Assembly (NCBI GenBank): GCA_937862595.1
Contig: CALMFL010000229.1
Span: 1 to 9,461 of the forward strand
From: an uncultured Fidelibacterota bacterium
GTDB taxonomy: Bacteria; Fidelibacterota; Fidelibacteria; Fidelibacterales; Fidelibacteraceae
DNA: 9,461 bases
Direction of reading: 5' to 3'
The position numbers and the translations under genes were made by a program. Under the pieces are notes generated by a model, which worked only from the letters and a program-made list of their open reading frames with translations, searched no databases and was not told the origin of the DNA. This document shows positions 1-6,778 of the stretch, in pieces (position 1 is the stretch's first letter; every line of letters starts with the position of its first letter).

Positions 1-56
1 GGCTAAAATCGCTATAAATGATTGAATGTCATGATAATACAGGGGATTTGATACTA

Positions 57-102
57 CTAAGGTCTTAGAGATGATCTCTGATATCAATAATACGGGATAT
101 CA
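57..102. repeat. cluster of three short dyads past the operon end
   Basis: Three adjacent inverted repeats lie in an AT-rich stretch: CTAAG-GT-CTTAG (57-68), GAGAT-G-ATCTC (68-78) and TGATATC/GATATCA around a 10-base loop (79-102). They lie 128 or more bases beyond the last antiporter stop and none is followed by a T-run, so they are not called terminators. They may be operator sites of a gene to the left or chance. The rest of 1-229 shows no supported gene. Confidence 0.35.
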
Positions 103-229
103 AAGACGCTCACTCTTTTGATCGGGAGAAAATATGAGAACCGAAACTCTTAAAATTCGCTCGCACGCTGCGCAAGATGAGTGGACTTCGTGTGATCCGT
201 GGTGACGTAGTATCGTGATCTGCGGTTTC

Positions 230-1483
230 TTATTCTATTTCACCGGCTTTTTTCAGTGCGATGCGTGTCAGGATAGGGCCGATGATCTCGAAAAAGAGAC
301 AGGTGGCCGTGACCGTGGTGATCACGCCCGTGGCGATCATATCGCCGCTGGTCTGACCGTTGCTCATGACCGCTCCAAGTCCCTTGAAATCCTGAGCCAC
401 GATCAGTGAAAGTCCGATCGCAACCCCGGCCTGGGAAAGGATGCCGAGTCCGATCCAGTTCTTGATGGTCTTATCGACGTGGCCGAACAGCGCCCCCAGG
501 CGGGAACCGAAGATCAGTCCGGCCGAGCGCGCCAGAATATAGACCAGGCCCACAAGTCCGAGAGAGGGCAGGGCGTCAATGTGCAGATTGGCTCCGGCAA
601 GGGTAAAGAACAGGATAAAGAGCAAGGGCATATAGGAAGGCAGGCGGTCGTGGATCTTTTGCGTCAGATCGTAGGACTGCGTGTTTACGACGATCATGCC
701 GATGATCATATTGGTCAGGATCAGAGACAGATGGAAGACCGTGCAGATGCCGATGGCGATGAAGGTGGTGCCCATCAGCAGGATGGATACATCCCCGGAA
801 TTGCTGAGTTTTCGCGAAAGAATTGAGAACAAAAAAGCAAGAACCCCGCCGAAAAGGACACTTAACAGTACCTCTTTGAGCGGCTCCCACATCATTGCGC
901 CGAAGCCGGCGGCCGCCGCCCCGGTCTGCTGGTGCAGGATGCTTTTAGCGATGGCCGCGCAAAACCCGAAGATGATAATGCCCAGTCCGTCGTCAAATCC
1001 GACAACAGCGTAAAGCGCTTTGGTCAGGGGGCCTTTGGCCTTGTATTCCTGGATCACCGCCACCGTGCCGGCAGGGGCGCTGGCGGGCGCGATCCCGCCG
1101 AAGATCAAGGCAAGGGGAAGGTTCTTTGTGATCGCATAGATCAGCCCCGTCACCAGAATAAAGGCGCCGAAAGATTCCAGGAAGATGATGCTTACGATGC
1201 CTTTTCCCAATTGCTTAAGCGCCGAGAACTTTAGTTCAAGGCCAATGCTCAGCGCGACGAAGCCAAGGGCGATCTCGGTAATGAACCCAAGTTGCGCCTG
1301 TTCGGATTCGCCCAGCAGGTTCAGCAGCGACGGCCCCAGCAGAACGCCCAGCACCATAAAACCGATCAGGGAGGGCAATTTGATGCTTCGGGCGCCTTTG
1401 CCGAAATAGAAAGCGATGATAATGATCAGTCCGATCAAAAAGAGAACCGGCAGATGGTGGATCGATTCAAAAAATGCGGTCAT
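230..1483 (-). CDS. CPA2-family cation/proton antiporter without a regulatory tail
   Basis: A 417-residue integral membrane protein of the monovalent cation/proton antiporter-2 type with about 12-13 hydrophobic helices from residue 11 to 410 and only a few charged residues after the last. The conserved unwound-helix region reads APASAPAGTVAV (132-143), the ion-binding acids are Asp164-Asp165 in GFDDGLGI, and QAGVAIGL (351-358) stands where the first antiporter has PRGEVAL. Unlike the first antiporter it has no EIIA, TrkA-N or universal-stress domain, so it likely depends on the separate EIIA protein encoded just upstream. The ATG at 1483 is preferred: AGGGGA lies about 9 bases before it, whereas the TTG at 1501 would overlap the upstream stop codon and add six residues spanning the Shine-Dalgarno itself. 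It closes the operon; no clear terminator was found in the 229 bases that follow. Confidence 0.92.
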   Translation of the reverse strand: MTAFFESIHHLPVLFLIGLIIIIAFYFGKGARSIKLPSLIGFMVLGVLLGPSLLNLLGESEQAQLGFITEIALGFVALSIGLELKFSALKQLGKGIVSIIFLESFGAFILVTGLIYAITKNLPLALIFGGIAPASAPAGTVAVIQEYKAKGPLTKALYAVVGFDDGLGIIIFGFCAAIAKSILHQQTGAAAAGFGAMMWEPLKEVLLSVLFGGVLAFLFSILSRKLSNSGDVSILLMGTTFIAIGICTVFHLSLILTNMIIGMIVVNTQSYDLTQKIHDRLPSYMPLLFILFFTLAGANLHIDALPSLGLVGLVYILARSAGLIFGSRLGALFGHVDKTIKNWIGLGILSQAGVAIGLSLIVAQDFKGLGAVMSNGQTSGDMIATGVITTVTATCLFFEIIGPILTRIALKKAGEIE

Positions 1484-1497
1484 AAACGTGTTTCCCC

Positions 1498-2310
1498 TCA
1501 AATATCGATGGAGCCGTTATAGTAGTTCAGCGCATACGTGGTCACCATCACTTTCCCGCCGCAATGCAGATCCTCGCTCAGGGTCTGTACCTTGCGAAGG
1601 GTATCGTTGATGTAGACCGTATTTACAACCGCCAAAATGATACGGTGAAATCCTTTCTGTTCTTCGTTCATGAATTGTGAGAACAGGGGCATGGCGTATA
1701 AGTATTTTCCGGCGTTGTTCGCTTCGACGACGGATACGTGACAATCCTGGATCTCGGTAAAGATCTCCAGAATGCGGTTGAAGGCCTCGGCATCCTGAAT
1801 ATGCACCGTGATCTGCGAGTAATCGCGGGGCAGTTCCTCGCTGATCTCCCAGGTACCGAGATCGCTGAACTTTTTAAAGAACGCCGGAACGCTTTTTTGG
1901 GCAAGCAGGGTTTCCACATAGGAAGGTACGCGCAGGACCTTGGAGATCTCGGACAGGATACGGATATGTTCATTGCGTTTTTTGGCCGGTGCGATGATGT
2001 ACATAAAAAGCTTCACCGGCTTTCCGTCCATGGCGTTGAAATCGATCCCCTCGCGGGAGATCAAAACGCCGACGACAAAATCGTTGATATTGTCCAGCGT
2101 GCAGTGGGGGATCGCGATGTGGTCTCCGAAACCGGTGGACCCGATCTTTTCCCGTTCCAGCAATTTTTTATAAAGGTGCTCCTGATCAATATGCTTCAGC
2201 GTTTCCGATGACCGCGCCGTCCGGGCGATCTCCATCAGCAGGTCCTGCTTTGAACCTGCATCGCTATGCAGAACGGAGGCGTTCAGATTAAAATAGTTCT
2301 CAAGCTTCAT
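1498..2310 (-). CDS. PTS EIIA-domain protein with a PII/ACT-like C-terminal domain
   Basis: A soluble 270-residue protein. Residues about 1-152 form a PtsN/fructose-type EIIA domain: GFGDHIAIPHC holds His69, the expected phosphoryl acceptor, with His64 next to it, followed by the MDGKPV segment (94-99) and His115 in NEHIRIL. Here the acceptor His is followed by Cys rather than the more usual Gly or Ala. Residues about 164-261 read as strand-helix-strand-strand-strand-helix-strand (strands near 165-171, 190-197, 203-209, 222-230 and 252-260; helices near 172-188 and 233-248), a pattern of PII-like or ACT-like ferredoxin folds; this is an inference from the residue pattern. AGGA lies 6 bases before the ATG. 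The gene begins 12 bp after the antiporter-EIIA fusion and ends 14 bp before the second antiporter, which suggests it is the regulator of that tail-less transporter. The EIIA call is firm; the sensor domain is tentative. Confidence 0.88.
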   Translation of the reverse strand: MKLENYFNLNASVLHSDAGSKQDLLMEIARTARSSETLKHIDQEHLYKKLLEREKIGSTGFGDHIAIPHCTLDNINDFVVGVLISREGIDFNAMDGKPVKLFMYIIAPAKKRNEHIRILSEISKVLRVPSYVETLLAQKSVPAFFKKFSDLGTWEISEELPRDYSQITVHIQDAEAFNRILEIFTEIQDCHVSVVEANNAGKYLYAMPLFSQFMNEEQKGFHRIILAVVNTVYINDTLRKVQTLSEDLHCGGKVMVTTYALNYYNGSIDI

Positions 2311-2322
2311 GATTTCCTCACT

Positions 2323-4473
2323 TTATTTAACGAAGAAGTTTCTGATCTCTTCCGCGTTTTTGCATTTTAACAGTTCATTGACCGCCTTTTCCGAATAGAG
2401 CTTTTTGCCGATCTCCGAAAGGAGCTGGATATGCGGTTCGGCGGTCTTTTTCCGTGAAACGACCAGAATGAAGACCCGGGAGGGTTTTCCGTCCATGGAT
2501 TGAAAATCGGTGCCCTCGGGCTTCAGCCCGACCGCCATGGTCATTTCCTTTACGGCGTCGGTCTTTCCGTGCGGCAGGGCAACCCCATGCTGCATGCCGG
2601 TGCTCATGGCGTTCTCACGTTCCATAACGGCATTCAGCGTTTCATCTCGGTCAAGCAGACAGTTATTGGAATTCAGGACATCGACCAGCGTGCGTATGAT
2701 ATCTTCTTTATTTCCCGCCTGAAGATGCGGAATGATGCAGCTGATCTGCAGTATCTTATCAAGGGGAAGGCTCTTTTTCCCGTTCCCGGCGGATCCGTCG
2801 CTTGTCAGCTCCTTGATCAGTTCCTCGGGTTTGACCACCGTTTTCAGTTTTTCGATGGTCTGGTTCAGGTCGAGCAGTGTTTCATACATGATGTTCTTAA
2901 CATAGGCCACATCATTGGGAAGCGTGGAAAAGGCAATGTTGGTGTCCAGGAACTGAAAGGTCAGGAAGGTGTTGTTCCGGCGCACATGATAAATATGGTT
3001 GTCTCCCTCGATCAGATTGATGAAAAATCCTTCGTCCTGAAAATAGCGGATCAGCTTGTTCGACACCAGTTCGGTGATCGCGGGGGAGGGAAAAATATAG
3101 TCCGTCTGGATATGTTCGTCTGCGATCAGCCCTTTTTTCACGCCCGAGCGTTTTTTCTTCAGAAGATGATCCAGCTGGACCGGGGCAAGGACCGAGGTGA
3201 TCAGGATCATCAGGATCGCCACGCCCGTCAGTTCCTCGTTCAGTATCCCGTGGGACATTCCGATGCCGATGATGATCAGGGCGACTTCGCCCCGGGGCAC
3301 CATGCCGATCCCGATGCGCGCGGCGCCCGTCATGTTGAATTTAAAAAAGCGGGAGGGAATGCCGCAGCCCAGCACCTTTGCGAAATAGGCGAACAGCGTG
3401 TAGGCAAGGCCGAAGATAATGATCTTCCAGTTATTGAAGACGGCAAAATTAACGAACATACCCGAGATACAAAAGAATACGGGAATAAAGAATTCATAGA
3501 TATTATGCAGGCTTCCCTGAATGACATAGCTCAGATCCGTCTTTGAAAGCGACAGTCCCATGACATACGCTCCGATGATCATGGCCAGTCCGGCCGATTC
3601 GAAAATGCCGGCAAAGAGCAAAGCCAGGCCGAAGGACATGATCCCGACCGAGCCGGCGGATTTGAAAGTTTTCAAATAACGGCTGATCTGCGAGGCAAAG
3701 ACCAATCCAAGTGAGGTGAAGATCAGCCAGACCGCGATCGCCTTGATGGAGGTGCGTCCGATCAGGGCCCAGTTCATCATGCCGGATTTGCTTGACGAGA
3801 TGCCGATCACGATGGCAAGGAGAATGATCCCCAGAACGTCGTCGATGACCGCGCTGCCTAGGATCGTGACGCCTTCGGGCGAATTGATCTTTTTCCGGGA
3901 CGAGAGGATACGGGCGGTGATGCCCACGGAGGTCGCGGTGCTGATCACGCCCAGGAACAGCGCCTGCGGATGCATAAAAGGTACTTTCAGAAAGACCGTC
4001 GCGATCCCGGCGCCGGCGACAAAGGAAAACAGTACGCCCATTCCACCGATCACGATGCTGGGAAGGGAATACCGCAGGAACAGGTTAATATCCGTCTCGA
4101 GCCCCACCATGAACAACAACAGAATGGAAGCGATCACCGAAAAAGCATAGAGCTCCGTCGACACGGGCAGCGATGCGGCGGGATTCAGGAACAAAAAATT
4201 GCCGAACAGTCCGTGCGGCAATCCCGGAAGCGGGATCTTTCCCAGCAGATAGGGACCGATCAGGATGCCGGCAAAGAGCTCGCCGATCACGGAAGGGAGG
4301 TGGAAACGCTCAAAGAGTTTGCCGACGTATTTTGCCGCGAAAAGGATAACGGCAAGCTGAAAGACCAGGAGCATCATCTGGCCGACCATCGAGTCCGTTC
4401 CCGAAGCAAATGCCGCTCCCGGAACGAAGAACAAAAGAAGGATGATCGCAATGTTCGGAATGAATTTTTTCAT
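2323..4473 (-). CDS. CPA2 cation/proton antiporter with C-terminal PTS EIIA domain
   Basis: A 716-residue fusion. Residues 1-24 look like a signal peptide or extra first helix ending in AFAS. About 30-440 is a CPA2-type (Kef/NapA-like) Na+ or K+/H+ exchanger with a dozen or so membrane helices. It contains the TSVGITAR segment (181-188), the paired acids Asp211-Asp212 in VIDDVLG expected in the ion-binding core, and PRGEVAL (393-399). Residues about 455-560 form a soluble alpha/beta linker domain I do not recognise, and about 570-716 is a PTS EIIA domain of the fructose/nitrogen type, with His635 in ALPHGK as the likely phosphorylation site and His681 as the second conserved His. The layout implies that transport is controlled by phosphorylation or by partner binding at the cytoplasmic tail. 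The ATG overlaps the upstream stop (ATGA) and has only a weak Shine-Dalgarno, consistent with coupling. Ion specificity cannot be read from sequence. Confidence 0.93.
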   Translation of the reverse strand: MKKFIPNIAIILLLFFVPGAAFASGTDSMVGQMMLLVFQLAVILFAAKYVGKLFERFHLPSVIGELFAGILIGPYLLGKIPLPGLPHGLFGNFLFLNPAASLPVSTELYAFSVIASILLLFMVGLETDINLFLRYSLPSIVIGGMGVLFSFVAGAGIATVFLKVPFMHPQALFLGVISTATSVGITARILSSRKKINSPEGVTILGSAVIDDVLGIILLAIVIGISSSKSGMMNWALIGRTSIKAIAVWLIFTSLGLVFASQISRYLKTFKSAGSVGIMSFGLALLFAGIFESAGLAMIIGAYVMGLSLSKTDLSYVIQGSLHNIYEFFIPVFFCISGMFVNFAVFNNWKIIIFGLAYTLFAYFAKVLGCGIPSRFFKFNMTGAARIGIGMVPRGEVALIIIGIGMSHGILNEELTGVAILMILITSVLAPVQLDHLLKKKRSGVKKGLIADEHIQTDYIFPSPAITELVSNKLIRYFQDEGFFINLIEGDNHIYHVRRNNTFLTFQFLDTNIAFSTLPNDVAYVKNIMYETLLDLNQTIEKLKTVVKPEELIKELTSDGSAGNGKKSLPLDKILQISCIIPHLQAGNKEDIIRTLVDVLNSNNCLLDRDETLNAVMERENAMSTGMQHGVALPHGKTDAVKEMTMAVGLKPEGTDFQSMDGKPSRVFILVVSRKKTAEPHIQLLSEIGKKLYSEKAVNELLKCKNAEEIRNFFVK

Positions 4474-4886
4474 GATATTTCTTTCGCTTCCAACTGCAGG
4501 ATCCCGATCTCAATGACCTGATGCAGGATGTAGAACCCGATAAAGGAGAAGATGAACTGGACCGGCTGGACCGTTTTTGTGATGATAAGAAGGACGATAA
4601 TGACCGCCATGCTCAGGAAACGGGCCACTGTCCACCGGGCGACGTGCTTCATCATCTCCTGATAGCTGCGGCCGCCCTGTTTGTGTTTTGAAATGACATA
4701 GGCCGTGACGGCGTTGGCAAGGCTGAGGAGGGCAGGGATGGAGTTTTCAAACAGATATTCGGCGTGATTCAGCCGGATCAGCACGCCCAGAAGTATAGCG
4801 GTCACAAGGATAATGATGATATAAAAACGCGTCTTCATCCATACGGAACGCAATGATTTATCTGATAGTCCTGAATGATCTGCCAT
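4470..4886 (-). CDS. small four-helix membrane protein, AtpI-like topology
   Basis: A 138-residue integral membrane protein I cannot name with certainty. Four hydrophobic helices are visible at about 19-38, 48-66, 86-104 and 108-128, with a basic loop between the second and third (SKHKQGGRSY, 66-75) that would face the cytoplasm. Length and topology resemble AtpI/ATP synthase protein I, a family that assists c-ring assembly, but no diagnostic motif is decisive and no ATP synthase genes are in view. The ATG at 4886 is chosen because AAGGAAG lies about 6 bases upstream; the frame stays open to 5000, but that extension is a run of Phe and Leu codons produced by the pyrimidine tract. Its TGA overlaps the ATG of the next gene as ATGA, so it is translationally coupled to the antiporter and probably works with it. 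Confidence 0.65.
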   Translation of the reverse strand: MADHSGLSDKSLRSVWMKTRFYIIIILVTAILLGVLIRLNHAEYLFENSIPALLSLANAVTAYVISKHKQGGRSYQEMMKHVARWTVARFLSMAVIIVLLIITKTVQPVQFIFSFIGFYILHQVIEIGILQLEAKEIS

Positions 4887-4906
4887 ACCCACTTCCTTAA
4901 CGGGGG

Positions 4907-4913
4907 CAAGATA
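4907..4913 (-). promoter_or_regulatory. possible -10 element for the antiporter operon
   Basis: The 160-bp gap between ftsB and the next gene contains TATCTTG on the minus strand, about 20 bases before the ATG at 4886. It follows a long pyrimidine tract (about 4914-4950, mostly T with some C). No -35 consensus is seen 17 bases upstream. The element resembles non-canonical TAnnTTTG-type boxes of the Bacteroidetes, one T short. A dyad GTCGG-A-CCGAC (5026-5036) just after ftsB has no T-run and is not called a terminator. Confidence 0.3.
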
Positions 4914-5046
4914 GTGAAAAAAAGAAGAAAGAGAAATGAAAAAAATAAAAACATGAACGTAAAACAAGAACCAAAACATGAAGCGGCAAACCGGAAACAT
5001 GCGGGGACCGGGCGATCATTAATGCGTCGGACCGACCGGTAAGGAG

Positions 5047-5361
5047 CTATTCTTCTTCGATGACCTTAAAGACCTTTTCACCGGGCTGGACCATGTTGTA
5101 CTGTTCCCGGGCAACTTTTTCAATGTGCTTCGTATCCGTCTGAAGTTTTTCTTTTTCTTCCTGCAACTCTTTCGAACGCTGTTCCAGGGATTCCTTTTTT
5201 TCGATCAGCGTCCGGTGTTCGTGTTCGGCCTGAAAGAGCCGGATCAGTCCGTTCTGGTTCAGTAAAAGAAACGCAATGCAGAGCAGGATCACGATCAGGA
5301 TGATCTTGATGCGCGCACGGGCGTCCAGGGGAGATGTTTTCTTTGTCCGGTAAACCATCAT
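5047..5361 (-). CDS. ftsB: FtsB/DivIC-family septum formation initiator
   Basis: A 104-residue single-pass membrane protein of the FtsB/DivIC family, which in known bacteria joins FtsL and FtsQ in the divisome core and helps activate septal peptidoglycan synthesis. It has a short basic cytoplasmic N-terminus (1-18), one membrane helix (about 19-38), a charged coiled-coil region rich in Glu and Lys (about 41-78), and the characteristic C-terminal signature around residues 80-100 (IEKVAREQYNMVQPGEKVF). Length and layout are normal. Two adjacent ATGs (5361 and 5358) are possible starts and neither has a clear Shine-Dalgarno sequence, because the eno terminator fills the space upstream. Placement right after eno is a common bacterial arrangement. 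The symbol ftsB is used by family; DivIC would be the equivalent name in a Gram-positive. Confidence 0.9.
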   Translation of the reverse strand: MMVYRTKKTSPLDARARIKIILIVILLCIAFLLLNQNGLIRLFQAEHEHRTLIEKKESLEQRSKELQEEKEKLQTDTKHIEKVAREQYNMVQPGEKVFKVIEEE

Positions 5362-5374
5362 AAGTTAAAAATAC

Positions 5375-5403
5375 AAAGAGCGGGAGATGTTCCCCCGCTC
5401 TTT
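5375..5403 (-). terminator. intrinsic terminator after eno
   Basis: On the minus strand AAAGAGCGGG (5403-5394) and CCCGCTCTTT (5384-5375) form a perfect 10-bp stem around a 9-base loop, followed by GTATTTTTAA. It lies 19 bases after the eno stop. This is the clearest terminator in the window. The hairpin ends only 13 bases before the ftsB start codon, so it also occupies most of the ftsB leader. Confidence 0.85.
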
Positions 5404-5422
5404 ATCATTGAACATCGCTGCA

Positions 5423-6709
5423 TTATTTACGGCCGGCTAAAGCGGAGAGGCCTCTGAACTTTTTGGTATCGTCCAGGCCTTCCTCGATCCGGAGGAGCTG
5501 ATTGTACTTGGCAATACGGTCTGAACGCGAAGCTGAGCCGGTCTTGATCTGACCGACGCCGGTCGCAACGGCCAGGTCGGCGATAAAGGTGTCTTCCGTT
5601 TCGCCGGAACGGTGGCTTATCACCGCCGCAAAGCCGTTACGCTGTGCGAGTTCTATCGTATCGAGGGTTTCGGTGACCGATCCGATCTGGTTCAGCTTGA
5701 TCAGGATCGCATTGGCGGATTTCTGATCGATGCCTTTTTGCAGAAGCTTGGGATTGGTCACAAAGATGTCGTCGCCGACCAGTTGTACCTTGTTCCCGAG
5801 CCGTTCGGTCATTTTTTTCCAGCCTTCCCAGTCGTTTTCATCCAACCCGTCCTCAAGGGATACGATCGGATATTTTTCGATCCAGGACGCATACATATCG
5901 ATCATTTCATCGGCGCTCAGCATTTTATTTTCCGAGACGAGGTTGTATTTGCCCGATTTCTTATCATAGAAGGCGCTGGCCGCGGCGTCCATGGCAATGA
6001 ACAGATCTTTTCCGATCTCGTATTTGGTGCGTTTTGCCGCTTCCAGGATAACCTGGATCGCCTCTTCGTTGGATTTCAGGTCCGGTGCAAAGCCCCCTTC
6101 ATCTCCGACGGCGGTGTTCAGTCCCTTTTCTTTCAGGACTTTCTTCAGGTTGTGGAATACTTCCACGCCCATCTGAAGGGCTTCGGAAAAGCTCTTCGCT
6201 CCGCAGGCATATATCATGAATTCCTGGAGGTCCACATTATTGTCGGCATGGGAGCCGCCGTTCAGAATGTTCATCATCGGAACCGGCAGGACGCGGGCGT
6301 TGATGCCGCCGAGATACTGGTAAAGGGGCAGTTCCAGGAAATCCGCCGCGGCGCGCGCGACGGCCATGGAAACGCCCAGAATGGCGTTTGCGCCCAGGAC
6401 GTCCTTATTTTCCGTCCCGTCAAGCTCAAGCATGACCGCATCAATGTATGCCTGATCCATGGCATCTTCGCCGACCAGGCGGGGAGCGATGACATCGTTG
6501 ATATTCTGTACGGCTTTCAGAACGCCTTTGCCCATATAGCGGTCGCCGCCGTCGCGCAGTTCAAGCGCTTCATGTTCGCCGGTCGAGGCGCCGGACGGGA
6601 CGGCCGCACGGCCGAAAGCGCCGCTCTCAAGGATCACTTCGCATTCGACGGTCGGATTGCCGCGCGAATCCAGGATCTCACGCGCGAAAACATCGATAAT
6701 CATTGACAT
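5423..6709 (-). CDS. eno: enolase (phosphopyruvate hydratase)
   Basis: A 428-residue glycolytic enzyme that interconverts 2-phosphoglycerate and phosphoenolpyruvate in the cytoplasm, of normal family length and apparently intact. Visible active-site features are His154 in GGSHADN, Glu163, Glu204 in GDEGG, the metal ligands Asp241, Glu286 in SLEDG and Asp313 in VGDD, the general-base Lys338 in LIKLNQ, the His366-Arg367-Ser368 loop in ISHRSGE, and Lys389 in QIKTGS. The N-terminal SGASTGEHEA loop (39-48) that closes over substrate is complete. The ATG at 6709 is chosen because a strong GGAGGA lies 6-7 bases upstream; a second in-frame ATG at 6703 would be too far from it. The gene ends in an intrinsic terminator. 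It is the best-led gene in the window, which fits a highly expressed housekeeping enzyme. Confidence 0.99.
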   Translation of the reverse strand: MSMIIDVFAREILDSRGNPTVECEVILESGAFGRAAVPSGASTGEHEALELRDGGDRYMGKGVLKAVQNINDVIAPRLVGEDAMDQAYIDAVMLELDGTENKDVLGANAILGVSMAVARAAADFLELPLYQYLGGINARVLPVPMMNILNGGSHADNNVDLQEFMIYACGAKSFSEALQMGVEVFHNLKKVLKEKGLNTAVGDEGGFAPDLKSNEEAIQVILEAAKRTKYEIGKDLFIAMDAAASAFYDKKSGKYNLVSENKMLSADEMIDMYASWIEKYPIVSLEDGLDENDWEGWKKMTERLGNKVQLVGDDIFVTNPKLLQKGIDQKSANAILIKLNQIGSVTETLDTIELAQRNGFAAVISHRSGETEDTFIADLAVATGVGQIKTGSASRSDRIAKYNQLLRIEEGLDDTKKFRGLSALAGRK

Positions 6710-6737
6710 ATTTATTCCTCCGTTTTGTTTAAAATCC

Positions 6738-6759
6738 GGGTGAATTTACACCTTCACCC
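6738..6759 (-). terminator. hairpin between trxB and eno, possible weak terminator
   Basis: On the minus strand GGGTGAA (6759-6753) and TTCACCC (6744-6738) form a perfect 7-bp stem around an 8-base loop, followed by GGATTTT. It begins 20 bases after the trxB stop and ends about 28 bases before the eno start. The T-run is only four bases and is offset by GGA, so it may be an inefficient terminator or a 5' leader structure of eno. Confidence 0.45.
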
Positions 6760-6770
6760 CTGGTAATCAA
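6743..6770 (-). promoter_or_regulatory. possible eno promoter
   Basis: On the minus strand TTGATT (6770-6765) and TAAATT (6748-6743) are spaced by 16 bases, the same -35 sequence and spacing as the better promoter ahead of the lipoprotein gene. The -10 box matches only four of six consensus positions. A start near 6736 would give a leader of about 27 bases for eno. It overlaps the hairpin described separately. Confidence 0.35.
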
Positions 6771-6778
6771 ATAGAAAT

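Noticed and set aside
2500..3546. 348-codon open frame on the plus strand opposite the antiporter-EIIA gene
   Set aside because: It is antisense to the EIIA and transporter domains, rich in His, Asp and Gln as shadow frames are, with no recognisable domain.
4887..5000. 38-residue N-terminal extension of the small membrane protein
   Set aside because: The extension is a Phe-rich translation of a pyrimidine tract, covers the promoter-like box, and the internal ATG at 4886 has a good Shine-Dalgarno.
5026..5036. GTCGG-A-CCGAC dyad after ftsB as a terminator
   Set aside because: The stem is only 5 bp with a one-base loop that cannot fold, and no T-run follows.
5612..6706. 364-codon open frame on the plus strand opposite eno
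   Set aside because: It is antisense to a complete enolase with all catalytic residues, has no family resemblance, and is explained by codon bias in eno.
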